This document shows, piece after piece, positions 17,678-26,878 of a stretch of DNA of 64,000 nt. The stretch is from Rhizobium tibeticum. GTDB taxonomy: Bacteria > Pseudomonadota > Alphaproteobacteria > Rhizobiales > Rhizobiaceae. The stretch is taken from positions 33,151-97,150 of the forward strand of contig NZ_FOCV01000024.1 of NCBI RefSeq assembly GCF_900110205.1. Reading direction: 5' to 3'. A program made the translations under genes and the position numbers. Position 1 is the stretch's first letter, and each line of letters begins with the position of its first letter. The notes below the pieces were generated by a model, which worked only from the letters and a program-made list of their open reading frames with translations, was not told the DNA's origin and did no database searches.

Positions 17678-18877
17678 ATGAAGATCACCGATCTCCGCTG
17701 CGCCGTTATCGGCAAACACCCGATCGTCCGCATCGTAACGGACGAGGGCCTCTATGGCTTGGGCGAAGTCGAATTCACCAAGTCCTACCTCAAGCCCTGG
17801 GTGCTGCATTTCCGCGAGGCGCTGGTCGGCGAGGATCCGACCGACGTCGAGAGAGTAATGCTGAAGATCCGCCAACGCGGCTCTTTCAAGCCGTACGGCG
17901 CGGCGGTGAGCGCTATTGAGCATGCGCTGTGGGATATTGCTGGCAAGGCCGCGGGCATGCCCGCCTATAAGCTGCTCGGCGGCAAGGTGCGGGACAAGGT
18001 GCGCGTCTACAACGGCTCGATTCGCCAGAAACGCACGGGCGACCGGCCGGAGGATTACGCCGCTGACGTCAAATGGATGATGGAGCAGCCGCAGAACTTC
18101 TTCATGGTCAAGCAAGGAATCTCGTTCCACTCCAACATGAAGGACACCATCGAGGGCTTCCACTATGGCGTGACGCAGAAGAAGGCCGGCTATCACGGTG
18201 CCATGGATCAGGGCGTGATCAGCGAGCGCGGTTTCAATCACATGCTCGACTGCGTGATCGCGATGAAGGAAGTGCTGGGCGACAAAGTCAGCCTGGCGCT
18301 CGACTGCGGCCCGGGCTGGATGCTGCCCGATGCGATTAAGTTCGCTCGCGCGGTTGAGAAGTACAATTTGATGTGGCTCGAGGACATGCTGACTGGCGAC
18401 TACGTGCCGTGGGTCAATCCGCAGGCCTATCGGGAACTGACAACCTCCACCTCGACGCCAATCCACACTGGTGAGCAGATCTACCTGCGGCACAATTTCA
18501 AGGAACTGATCGAGACGCAGGCGGTGCGCGTCATCGGCCCCGATCCAGCCGATGTTGGCGGCATTGCCGAGCTCAAATGGGTCGCCGAGCACGCCTACAT
18601 GCACTCGATCCTGATGGCACCGCACGGCACTGCTAACGGCCTGCTGGGCCTCGGCGCGTTGATCAATGTCTGCGCCACCTTGCCTGCAAATTACATCGCG
18701 TTCGAATATCCGAGTGCCTCCGACCCCTGGTGGGAGGATTTGGTAATCGGCTTGCCGCCGCAGATCGTGAAGGAAAGCATGGTGGACCTCCTGGAAGCGC
18801 CGGGGCTGGGCCTCGATATCGACGCCGAAGCTGCCAGGAGATATCTCAGGGAAGAGGATGTGGGCTTCTTCGACTGA
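17678..18877 (+). CDS. Enolase-superfamily enzyme 3
   Basis: A 399-residue protein starting 17 bp after paralog 2, with a GGAAAGGA-type ribosome-binding site. Key residues: Lys145 (FMVKQG), Asp209 (LALDCG), Glu235 (WLEDML), Glu265 (HTGEQIY), Asp289 (GPDPADVGG) and His316 (APHGTANG). It shares the insertion (EGFHYGVTQKKAGYHGAMDQ) and the WLED/TGExIY motifs with paralog 2, which suggests tandem duplication and divergence. Likely a sugar-acid dehydratase; substrate unknown. Confidence 0.9.
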   Translation: MKITDLRCAVIGKHPIVRIVTDEGLYGLGEVEFTKSYLKPWVLHFREALVGEDPTDVERVMLKIRQRGSFKPYGAAVSAIEHALWDIAGKAAGMPAYKLLGGKVRDKVRVYNGSIRQKRTGDRPEDYAADVKWMMEQPQNFFMVKQGISFHSNMKDTIEGFHYGVTQKKAGYHGAMDQGVISERGFNHMLDCVIAMKEVLGDKVSLALDCGPGWMLPDAIKFARAVEKYNLMWLEDMLTGDYVPWVNPQAYRELTTSTSTPIHTGEQIYLRHNFKELIETQAVRVIGPDPADVGGIAELKWVAEHAYMHSILMAPHGTANGLLGLGALINVCATLPANYIAFEYPSASDPWWEDLVIGLPPQIVKESMVDLLEAPGLGLDIDAEAARRYLREEDVGFFD

Positions 18878-19017
18878 ACTCTCTCCACCTGCATGATGTG
18901 AATCGTCCACGCAAATTACTGTCCGGAATGACACGCTTGGGGTCATGCACCATACAAGCGGGAAGTCTCCTGCTTATCGTAAAGGTTTTTGTGGCCTCCC
19001 TTTAGAGCGTTTTGCAT

Positions 19018-19222
19018 TTAGGTTGGCATATATACTGCGTTCTGGATGTAGTTTGCGCATTCGGATGGCCCGATTGCATTGATCGTTTCGGCCAGCGCTT
19101 CGTGGGCGGCGTGTTCGGATCGGGCCACAGCCGTTCTCATGGCGTGCTTGATCTTGGAGAACAACTGCTCGATGGGGGTGAGATCGGGGCTATAGGGCGG
19201 CAGGAATATCGTCCGCGCTCCC
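19018..19222 (-). pseudogene. C-terminal remnant of an IS630-family transposase
   Basis: On the minus strand it reads ARTIFLPPYSPDLTPIEQLF, then SKIKHAMRTAVARSEHAAHE, and ends ECANYIQNAVYMPT-stop. The first stretch is the hallmark of the IS630 C-terminal catalytic region (final acidic residue in PIEQ). The N-terminal two thirds are missing; homology stops near 19222. A dead insertion-sequence fragment. Confidence 0.8.
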
Positions 19223-19233
19223 GCTCCTCTCGA

Positions 19234-19464
19234 TCACGATGCCCGCGAGAAAGCCCTCAGCCCCGCCAGAACGCCTCTTCTTCCTTCCAAAGCGCACGGC
19301 TCCTCTTCATCGGGGTAACCCGCCACCAGGAAGTCTTCGGCCTCGAGATAGGCCTCTGCTTCGGGTCGAAGTTCGACCTTGAGAACGTGCACGGCAACGT
19401 CTTCGGAATATTCCTTGATCGGCTCGGCGTAGGAGTAGGTCGCCCAAGGGAAGAGCCTGGTCAT
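19234..19464 (-). CDS. Small acidic hypothetical protein, possibly truncated
   Basis: A 76-residue open frame: MTRLFPWATYSYAEPIKEYS, then acidic residues (LRPEAEAYLEAEDFLVAGYP). It looks like real protein sequence, but I do not recognise it. Its 3' end lies next to the IS630 remnant, so the gene may be cut off by that insertion. Confidence 0.35.
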   Translation of the reverse strand: MTRLFPWATYSYAEPIKEYSEDVAVHVLKVELRPEAEAYLEAEDFLVAGYPDEEEPCALEGRRGVLAGLRAFSRAS

Positions 19465-20224
19465 GACGTCATGCAGACTGTTTGCCCGAAGATGATAGTC
19501 GATCCGGATATCCGGCTCGTCCCTCTCCCTTGGCCAATATAGATCTGGTGGAACTAATGGTTCTGGCCAGTCCGGCGGCGCGTCAGGTTACGGTAGCGGA
19601 TCTGGCAGCATGTCCGGTAGCGGCTCCGGCACTTCGACCTCCGGCATCGAGCACCGAGAAAGACAAGGACTCCCAGGGCAGGCTCAACGAAGACACCCCC
19701 GGTCAATTCTGCGGGGTCTTTGTGGCGTTCCTCCAAGCGGGCACATCACGCTGGGGCGCCTTTCACGAGCTAGAATGAGGGAGCTTTGAAGCTGAAGCGT
19801 TCGAGTGATTTCAAATTTCCAGATTGATGACAAAGATCAGAGATTTCGCGACCGCCTACATCGAACGCATATCCGCGTAATTGAGGGCCCTCGACCTCCT
19901 CCGAGTTGGACACCATGTGGCGGAGTCGATCGCCTAGACGGCAGCAGGCCTCTCACTGTCTTTCTCCGGATTCGATTGCGGTCAGGGCACAACGTCGGTC
20001 GCCCTAGTCGCAGCAAACTTTGCGGACATCCCCAGCGTCACCGTTGAATCCTTCGCGATCAGGCCACGAGGTTTCGGGCCATTCGACACGTCCTTTGCAT
20101 CCTGCTCAGCATCGGTGTCGCTCAAGTTGACCGCTAGCAAAGCGAAAATACTCCTTGGAACATTCGGATGAAGCGGGAGTTGGGACGCATTCACAGAACC
20201 CCGAAAGCTCTGGAGGCTTGTACA
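19465..20224. other. Intergenic region with a Gly/Ser-rich coding-like stretch
   Basis: About 760 bp with no full gene. Positions about 19545-19650 read on the plus strand as a Gly/Ser-rich low-complexity peptide (SGSGSMSGSGSGTSTSG), without a start codon. It may be the remnant of a repeat protein. The rest, including the region before the membrane-protein gene at 20225, shows nothing I recognise. Confidence 0.3.
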
Positions 20225-21148
20225 ATGTCCCAACCATCCATCTCCCGCCTGCCGGGCGATACTCCGTATGCGGTCAACCCGGTGGACCCCCGCATTACGG
20301 CCACTCTCAACAAGATATCATGGGGTGCGGTGTTTGCCGGCGTTGTTATCGCCCTCGCCGCACAGTTCCTGCTCAATCTTCTCGGCGTCGGAATTGGCGC
20401 TGCGGTCCTCGATCCCGCCACATCGGACAATCCTGCAGCCGCTAGTTTCTCCATCATCGGCGGCCTCTGGTTCGTCGTTTCCGGCATCGTCGCCTCGTTT
20501 ATCGGCGCATATGCTGCAAGCCGGCTGTCGGGCCGTCCCAGCAGGTCCACAGGCGGTTTCCACGGCATCACTTCCTGGGCCGTCACCACGCTGGTCATTC
20601 TCTACCTCCTGACGACCTCGGTTGGCGCACTCGTCGGCGGCGCGTTCAGCGGCCTTTCGAGCGTGGTCGGCGGCGTCGGCAAGACTGCAGCAACCGCAGC
20701 GACCACCGCGGCGCCTTCGATTGCCGCGGCAACCGATCCGATGGCCGATATCGAACGGCAAATCCGCGGGGCCAGCGGTGGCTCCGACCCGCAAGCCCTG
20801 CAAACGGCGGCAGTGACGGCGATGAAAGCCGTAGCAACGGGCGACCAGAGCAAAGTCGAGGACGCCAAGGCACGGGCCGCCGACGCTCTAGCGAAAGCTC
20901 AGAATATCCCTGTCGACCAGGCCCGTGCGAAGGTCGATGAATACGAAGCCAACTACAGGGCATCCATCGATCAGGCAAAGCAACAGGCTTTGGAGGCGGC
21001 ACAGACCACGACGGACGTCGTTTCCAGCGGCGCTCTGCTCGGATTCCTCGCACTCGTTCTCGGCCTGATTGCAGCATGGTTCGGCGGTGTAGCTGGCACG
21101 AAGCCAGGCCCAATCCTTGAAGAATATACACGCGACCGAAACCCATAA
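20225..21148 (+). CDS. Integral membrane protein, possibly stress-related
   Basis: The ATG at 20225 follows GGAGG by 9 bp and gives 307 residues. Membrane segments: about residues 33-56 (WGAVFAGVVIALAAQFLLNL), 75-100, 115-140 and the C-terminal 280-300 (GALLGFLALVLGLIAAWFGG). Between the third and last lies a 120-residue Ala-rich helical region with likely coiled coil (VEDAKARAADALAKAQNIPV). I know similar proteins only as uncharacterised membrane proteins in rhizobia. The YciF-like gene follows 22 bp downstream. Confidence 0.75.
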   Translation: MSQPSISRLPGDTPYAVNPVDPRITATLNKISWGAVFAGVVIALAAQFLLNLLGVGIGAAVLDPATSDNPAAASFSIIGGLWFVVSGIVASFIGAYAASRLSGRPSRSTGGFHGITSWAVTTLVILYLLTTSVGALVGGAFSGLSSVVGGVGKTAATAATTAAPSIAAATDPMADIERQIRGASGGSDPQALQTAAVTAMKAVATGDQSKVEDAKARAADALAKAQNIPVDQARAKVDEYEANYRASIDQAKQQALEAAQTTTDVVSSGALLGFLALVLGLIAAWFGGVAGTKPGPILEEYTRDRNP

Positions 21149-21170
21149 TCTCAACACGAGGAACACGAAC

Positions 21171-21662
21171 ATGGCAGAACCTAAAAACCTCAGTGATCTC
21201 CTTTATGAGACCCTCATGGACATCTACTTCGCAGAAAAGCAGATACTGGCCGCCCTGCCCAAGATGGCGGAAGCCGCACAATCACCTGATCTCAAGGAGG
21301 CATTCGAAACACATCGCGGCCAGACCGAAGATCACGTAACGCGCCTCGAACGGGCCTTCGAACTGATGGGCAAGCCTGCGCAGCCGAAGACCTGTAATGC
21401 CATCCTCGGCATCATCGAGGAAGGCAAGGAAGTCATGGAGGCGTTCAAGGGTACGGCAGCCCTCGATCCGGGCCTGCTCGCCGCTGCGCAGGCTGTGGAA
21501 CATTACGAGATCAGCCGCTACGGAACGATGGTCACCTGGGCCGAGACGCTCGGTTTAGATGACGTAGCTGACCTCCTCGCGGAGACTCTTGACGAAGAGG
21601 AAACGACAGACGAACGGCTTACCGCGATCGCCAAAGCGACCGTCAACGCGCGGGCCGCCTGA
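21171..21662 (+). CDS. YciF-like ferritin-fold protein (DUF892)
   Basis: A 163-residue all-helical protein from the ATG at 21171, with CGAGGA upstream. Characteristic stretches are LSDLLYETLMDIYFAEKQIL near the N terminus, THRGQTEDHVTRLERAFEL, and QAVEHYEISRYGTMVTWAE. The Glu and His positions match the di-iron ferritin-like fold of the YciE/YciF family. These proteins are linked to osmotic and general stress, with unproven enzymatic function. Same strand and 22 bp after the membrane-protein gene, so co-transcription is likely. Confidence 0.88.
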   Translation: MAEPKNLSDLLYETLMDIYFAEKQILAALPKMAEAAQSPDLKEAFETHRGQTEDHVTRLERAFELMGKPAQPKTCNAILGIIEEGKEVMEAFKGTAALDPGLLAAAQAVEHYEISRYGTMVTWAETLGLDDVADLLAETLDEEETTDERLTAIAKATVNARAA

Positions 21663-22355
21663 ATCCGGGCAACGTTTCGCGAGCGAGACGTATGAACATG
21701 CGAGGTACATCGGGTTGGTCGTCCTAGCGGCCAACCTGCAACTGGCGACCTAATGCACCCCCTGAGAGGCTCACCTTGTGCGTGCCCGACGGCGCAGGAT
21801 TATCATCACTTCCGTTGCGGGATAGGCCGAGATCTGTCCCGTCGTATTGTTGCCTCGATCCGCTCGACCTTTCCTTCCCTTGGCCGGCTTCACGACCCAG
21901 ACCGTCTCTCCCCGAGCGTATATCGACCGTGGATTGAGCGCTTCACGAGGTCGCTATCCATCTGGAGACGCTCGGAAAGCTCTCTGTAACGCTGGCTGTC
22001 TGACAGCGTCACTAGGTCAGCTTTCCGACGAGTTCTGCATAGTCAGAAAAGGTGAACTTCCTTCCACGCTGGGTTAAAATTGGCTTCCTAACTCGCCGAC
22101 AGTCATCTCAAAAGCGGCACACCGCGGTTCCGAGTAGCTCCGGGCCAGAAACGGGCAACCGCGTTCACAACTACCACGACAGTGCCACACGCGGAAAGCG
22201 TACCTGAAACTGCTCGACGGTCGGCGGGTCGTAGGGAATGGCGCTTCGGCGCCGGGTGCGCCGTCGTCTGCCTCGTTACTGTCATCGATTATCAAAAGCT
22301 AAACGCGGAACTGAGACTTTCAGTTCTACGAGCTCCGGGTCCGAAGCCGAAGGGC
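21663..22355. other. Intergenic region, nothing recognised
   Basis: About 690 bp between convergent genes. Several short open frames exist on both strands without recognisable domains, start signals or codon pattern. I call no gene here. Confidence 0.4.
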
Positions 22356-22676
22356 CTAGTGCACGTCACGCGTGGGAGGACGCGCATTTGCGTGGAAGCT
22401 CTCCGAGAGCTTCACCAGCAAGATTTCGAATTCAGAGACAAGCGTCGCAAACTCGATATCATCGAGAGCGCCGATATCGACGATCGCCATGGCTGTGCTG
22501 GCGATGACGCGATCGAGGCCGTCGAGATTAATGCTCGAATTGCCGTCGGCGGCTTCGTCACGAGCGGCGTCGAGCGCCTCAATGATCTTGGAGACGAGGC
22601 GGCGACGATCGTCCGGCGAAAGGCGCGAAAGAGCCCGCCGGGCTTGCCGGATTTCGGAAAGCATTTCGGCCGGCAT
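22356..22676 (-). CDS. Small hypothetical helical protein
   Basis: The ATG at 22676 has a strong GGGAGGGG ribosome-binding site 4 bp upstream and gives 106 residues. The sequence is helical: MLSEIRQARRALSRLSPDDR, then SKIIEALDAARDEAADG and ATLVSEFEILLVKLSESF. No family recognised. Confidence 0.6.
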   Translation of the reverse strand: MPAEMLSEIRQARRALSRLSPDDRRRLVSKIIEALDAARDEAADGNSSINLDGLDRVIASTAMAIVDIGALDDIEFATLVSEFEILLVKLSESFHANARPPTRDVH

Positions 22677-22990
22677 CGACCCCTCCCGATCACTGCTGGT
22701 TCGACATAACACAACTTTTCGGAAACGCAACCGGGCAGCGATCCCATGGCAAAGATCGAGCCAGAGGATCGAACCCTAGTGGCGTACTGAAACCGGATCG
22801 AATTCTCATGTCAGGGTGGGAAGCTGCGAAAAGTGCTGCGAGTCTGACGGCAAGCAATGAGACAATCAACGCAGGTGACGCCTGAGCTGATCGCCTGTGC
22901 TGCGTTTTCGATGCGCCCGTTCGGAAATCGGCGGGTTCACCGAAAATTTCGAGGCCACGCAACATACTGCAGCGGCGGCGAAGCTTTAGG

Positions 22991-23941
22991 TCAGGGCATG
23001 ATCCCGGATCGGCTCGCTGGCTCGTTCTTGGAGTGCGCGCGAGGTTCGCGCCACATCGTGAATAGTCCTGCACCTACCACGATTGTTGCGCCGAGCAACA
23101 TGTTCCAACTCAGCGTTTCGCCGAAGAATGCCACCGCGATGACCGCACCGACTACGAGCTGCAAGTAGGTCAAGGGCTGAACATCCGATGCCTGAAGCGA
23201 GTCGTAGGCGCGGATCAAGGAATAATGGCTAACCGCGCCACATAGTCCCAGCGCAGCTACGAACGGCCAGTCCGCCTGGGCAATTGGCGTCCAATAGAAG
23301 GGACCTATCAGGGAGATCGCGATCGCCCCTCCGACAGCCGTATAGAACAAGCTGGTAAAGGCCTGATCTTGGCGACTAACAGCCCTGGTAGCGATGCTGT
23401 AGGTGGCGAACATAAAAGCACATGTCAGCGGCAGCAGGAGATACGCGCTGAATTGGCTGCCCGTCGGATTGATGATCAGAAGCACGCCGAGTAGTCCCGC
23501 CAGTACCGCTAACCACCTCCTCCAACCGACGTGCTCGCCGAGAAACGGTATCGACAGCACCGTGACGATGAGGGGCGACGCCTGGAAGATGGCCTGGGTG
23601 ATCGCAAGTCCCGTGTGAGCCAGTCCGTAGACGAAAATCGCGATCTCGGCGACCAGCAAGACGCCGCGCATGATCTGCAGGGCTGGATGCTTCGTCGTCG
23701 CCACTCCTCGAAGCCCGCCGGGTCGCCGGGATGAGAGCAGAATTACGAACGCCGCGAAAACCCAATAACGGATCATCGTGATGAAAATGGGCGAGTATCG
23801 CTCGCCGAGGTATTTGGAGAAACCGTCCTGGACCGCGAAGATGAACACCGCCAGCAGCGTGAACGCATATCCGCTGACCTTTTTGCTGTCCTTGAAGATC
23901 GCCCTGCCCTCCGCTTTTACGTCGCGAGAAGCCCCACGCAT
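22991..23941 (-). CDS. DMT/EamA-family transporter
   Basis: A 316-residue protein with ten predicted membrane segments in two EamA repeats. The first starts at FTLLAVFIFAVQDGFSKYLG, and the second at about residue 170 (AYLLLPLTCAFMFATYSIAT). The C-terminal half has the conserved FFGETLSWNMLLGATIVVGA. Members export amino acids, nucleobases or other metabolites across the inner membrane. No operon partner; substrate unknown. Confidence 0.88.
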   Translation of the reverse strand: MRGASRDVKAEGRAIFKDSKKVSGYAFTLLAVFIFAVQDGFSKYLGERYSPIFITMIRYWVFAAFVILLSSRRPGGLRGVATTKHPALQIMRGVLLVAEIAIFVYGLAHTGLAITQAIFQASPLIVTVLSIPFLGEHVGWRRWLAVLAGLLGVLLIINPTGSQFSAYLLLPLTCAFMFATYSIATRAVSRQDQAFTSLFYTAVGGAIAISLIGPFYWTPIAQADWPFVAALGLCGAVSHYSLIRAYDSLQASDVQPLTYLQLVVGAVIAVAFFGETLSWNMLLGATIVVGAGLFTMWREPRAHSKNEPASRSGIMP

Positions 23942-24342
23942 TGAGGAGGCCTAGTCGAGGGCACGGACTAGCTCAAGCCCATAAGTGCCCGCTGTGGTAC
24001 CCTAGGCATATTTCTTCGCGAGCGAACTTGGGTCGTTGAGCGAAACGGACAGGCTCGTGGCGTTTCCTTTTGTCAGCGACTTTCCTCCGTTGTCCGTAGT
24101 TGGATCGCAGAGCCGGAAAGTTCGGTAATTTGGGTGAATGGGAACAAACGCGCCAGCGCCCGAGCTATTGGCCGAGAAATTTCTGTGCCCTACGGCGCAA
24201 CAGCATAGTTTAAGGAATGTTAACGGCCGCACTGGGCTACACCCTCAAAAACGACTGCCGCGCTTCCCATCCCCCTATGGTGGAATTGAATTTCTACTCC
24301 AAAGCATTGTCTATTAGCTGTTCATCATTCGGGGAAAGAAAG
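23942..24342. other. Intergenic region, nothing recognised
   Basis: About 400 bp between divergent genes. No repeat, hairpin or convincing frame. It probably contains promoters for both neighbours. Confidence 0.35.
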
Positions 24343-24588
24343 ATGAGCTGGGTGATCGGGAAGTGTCCCATCTGTCTGGGAAATTGCGGCGAAGCATTAC
24401 CAAAGGTGGGTGATCAAAGGGAGATTAGCTGCACAGCGTGCGGACGATACCGAATTACCGAAACTGCGGAAAGCCGCCTCGAGAGAGATCCGCTACCAGC
24501 GCGGAAGGCAGTTCTTAGGCGGGCGGTCGAACTTGCAACAGCGAGCTCAGAGGTGCCCTTGATCAGCGTATCTCGCATAGAGACTTAG
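24343..24588 (+). CDS. Small zinc-ribbon-like protein
   Basis: The ATG at 24343 follows GGGGAAAG and gives 81 residues. Two cysteine pairs, CPICLGNC near residue 8 and CTACGRYRIT near residue 31, are spaced as in a zinc ribbon. The C-terminal half is helical (LPARKAVLRRAVELATASSE). No family assigned. Confidence 0.55.
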   Translation: MSWVIGKCPICLGNCGEALPKVGDQREISCTACGRYRITETAESRLERDPLPARKAVLRRAVELATASSEVPLISVSRIET

Positions 24589-24677
24589 AAATTTGCGGTC
24601 TTATGTAGATCCTATGAGGAGGTGGATAGCGGCCGGCACTGTGGCAGGGTGAGGTTGCTAACCACAAACACCCTACC

Positions 24678-24887
24678 TTGGAGGCAAGCATGCCCGTTGC
24701 AGCTCACCGATCCGAAGGGCCGGCCGCTATCCGGACTGATCTTGGCGCAATCTTCGTCTCGTTGGAATTCAGTCAATATAAATGGCTCATCACGTCGCTG
24801 TCGCCGGGGGGTGGCGAGAAGATGTCTAAGCACGCGGTGGCGGCCGGCGACGTCGCCGGGATGCTGGGGCGTTTTGCTGAATCCTGA
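24678..24887 (+). pseudogene. N-terminal fragment of an IS110-family transposase
   Basis: The frame reads AIRTDLGAIFVSLEFSQYKW, then LITSLSPGGGEKMSKHAVAA and GDVAGMLGRF, and stops at 24887. This matches the start of IS110-group transposases as I recall them, including the first acidic region. The remaining 350 or so residues are absent. A dead fragment. Confidence 0.6.
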
Positions 24888-25234
24888 CGACAGTTCTGTG
24901 TTGACCCCCCTCATATAAGCGAATGCCACCATGGCTGCAGTCGAGCATCGCGTCGGGTCAACGATGAATTTACCACCGCACCGCCGCCTGAATGACCGCG
25001 GCGCTACGTTCTACCGGCGGATCGACCTTCCGAGCTAGTCTTTGATAAGTGTCATCGCGAGTTTCTACCCGGCCTTCGCGCCGGGTATTTTTTGCCCGGA
25101 TTTCGGGGTCTTGATGGATTCTGGGAAAAATGATTGGAGGGAAAATCAACGTTTGTTGACTGTGCCTGGGCAATGTTTGGCTGGACGTGACAGACGGACA
25201 TGAATAGGGCACGTGCCCCGGCAAGGCTGTCGCC
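24888..25234. other. IS debris and terminator region
   Basis: About 350 bp between the IS110 fragment and the peptide ABC operon end. It holds the hairpin at 25067-25093 and the 12-bp palindrome GGGCACGTGCCC at 25208-25219. No gene recognised. Confidence 0.35.
25067..25093 (+). terminator. Rho-independent terminator
   Basis: ACCCGGC and GCCGGGT form a perfect 7-bp GC-rich stem around a six-base loop, followed by ATTTTTT. It works on the plus strand, yet no intact plus-strand gene ends here. It may be left over from a gene lost with the IS110 insertion. Confidence 0.65.
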
Positions 25235-26878
25235 TCATGCCGCGTCGACGGCATTTTGCCACTTCGGTTTCGGTGTCGCGTTGATGAGCTGTCGCGTATA
25301 GTCGTGCTGCGGATTGCGGAAGATCTCCTCCGTCATCGCATGCTCGACAATCTCACCGTTCTTCATGACGATGATGCGATCGGCGAAATGGCGCACGATC
25401 GGCAGGTCGTGGGTGATGAAGATATAGGCAAGCCCAAGCCGATCGCGCAGGTCGGCGAGAAGATTGATGACCTGCAGCTGGACCGATACGTCGAGCGCCG
25501 AGACAGCCTCATCGCAGACAACGAGCTCCGGCTCGCAGGCAAGAGCGCGCGCAATAGCGATGCGCTGCCGCTGGCCCCCTGAGAACTGGTGCGGATAACG
25601 CGCCGCATGCTCTGGCTTTAGCCCGACGAGCCCCAGCAGTTCGACCACGCGGTCGCGCCATCGCGCCTTGTCGAGGATATCCTTATGGATCCGCCAGGGT
25701 TCCGAAACGATCTCGAACACGGTCATGCGGGGATTCATCGAGCTATAGGGATCCTGGAACACCATCTGCACCTTGCGGCGGAAGGAGAGCAACGCATTGC
25801 CATCCATCTTCAGAATGTCGCGGCCATGAAACAGCGCCTCCCCATTCGAGGCATCGTTCAGCCGCAGCAGGACGCGCGCCACCGTCGATTTGCCGGAGCC
25901 ACTTTCACCGACGATGCCGATCGTCTCGCCGGGCGCGACGTCGAAGCTCAGATTCTTGACGGCGTGAAGCTGCACGGGCGCCGAGAATATGCCTGACGAG
26001 AGCGTGTAGAACTTGTCGAGGCTTTTGACTTCGAGAATGGGTTTGCCGACCGGCTTGCCGGCCTGCCGCCGCGGCGCGTCCTGATCGCCATGCGGCAGGG
26101 CGTTGATCAACGTCCTGGTATAGCTGTGCTTGGGGTTTTCGAAGACGGCGCGCGCCTCCCCCTCCTCGACGATGCGGCCAGAATTCATGACGATTACCCG
26201 GTCCGCCATGCTGGCGGCGACTTCGAGATCGTGGGTGATCATGATGATCGCCAGGCCATCTTCGGCCTGCAGTTTCTTCAGGAGGTCGAGGATCTGTGCC
26301 TGCACGCTGACGTCGAGCGCCGTCGTCGGCTCGTCGGCGATCAGGATCTCTGGCCTCAGCGCGATCGCCATGCCGATCATGATGCGCTGGCGCTGCCCCC
26401 CGGAAAACTGGTGCGGGTACTGGTCGATCCGCTTTTCCGGTTCGGGAATGCCGACGCGGCGCAGGATGTCGATCGCCCTTTCGCGCGCCTGCGCGCCCGT
26501 CGCGACGCCGTGGGCGCTGAAGACCTCGGCGAGCTGCCAGCCGATCGTGTAGACGGGGTTGAGGTATGACAGCGGATCTTGGAAGATCATCGCGATCTTC
26601 CTTCCATTGAGATCGCGGCGCGCTTCCTCGCTCATCCCTTCAAGATCGCGACCGCGATACGTGACGGAACCGGCGCAGATATCGCCCGGCGGAGTATCGA
26701 TGAGCCCCATGATGGCGCTGGCGCTTACCGACTTGCCGGAGCCCGATTCGCCGAGAATGACCAGCGTCTCGCCGGCATCGACGTGGAAGCTGACGCCGTT
26801 CGTCGCGCGGAAGGCGCCGCCAAACGACAGGAAGTCGACGGTCAGGTCCTTGACCTCAAGCAGATGCGTGCCGGTCAT
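25235..26878 (-). CDS. Peptide ABC transporter, fused double ATP-binding protein
   Basis: The ATG at 26878 overlaps the stop of the DppC-type gene (ATGA) and gives 547 residues; the longer open frame is not needed. Two ABC modules are fused. Module 1 (residues 1-265) has GESGSGKSVSA, QFSGGQRQR and LIADEPTTALD. Module 2 (from about 275) has GESGSGKSTVARVL, QFSGGQRQR and VVCDEAVSALD. This corresponds to DppD plus DppF in a single chain, as in GsiA/YejF. It drives the dipeptide-type importer encoded upstream. Confidence 0.93.
   Translation of the reverse strand: MTGTHLLEVKDLTVDFLSFGGAFRATNGVSFHVDAGETLVILGESGSGKSVSASAIMGLIDTPPGDICAGSVTYRGRDLEGMSEEARRDLNGRKIAMIFQDPLSYLNPVYTIGWQLAEVFSAHGVATGAQARERAIDILRRVGIPEPEKRIDQYPHQFSGGQRQRIMIGMAIALRPEILIADEPTTALDVSVQAQILDLLKKLQAEDGLAIIMITHDLEVAASMADRVIVMNSGRIVEEGEARAVFENPKHSYTRTLINALPHGDQDAPRRQAGKPVGKPILEVKSLDKFYTLSSGIFSAPVQLHAVKNLSFDVAPGETIGIVGESGSGKSTVARVLLRLNDASNGEALFHGRDILKMDGNALLSFRRKVQMVFQDPYSSMNPRMTVFEIVSEPWRIHKDILDKARWRDRVVELLGLVGLKPEHAARYPHQFSGGQRQRIAIARALACEPELVVCDEAVSALDVSVQLQVINLLADLRDRLGLAYIFITHDLPIVRHFADRIIVMKNGEIVEHAMTEEIFRNPQHDYTRQLINATPKPKWQNAVDAA

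Noticed and set aside
25208..25219. Palindrome GGGCACGTGCCC as terminator of the peptide operon
   Set aside because: No loop and no T-run on either strand; a 12-bp GC palindrome may occur by chance in this composition.
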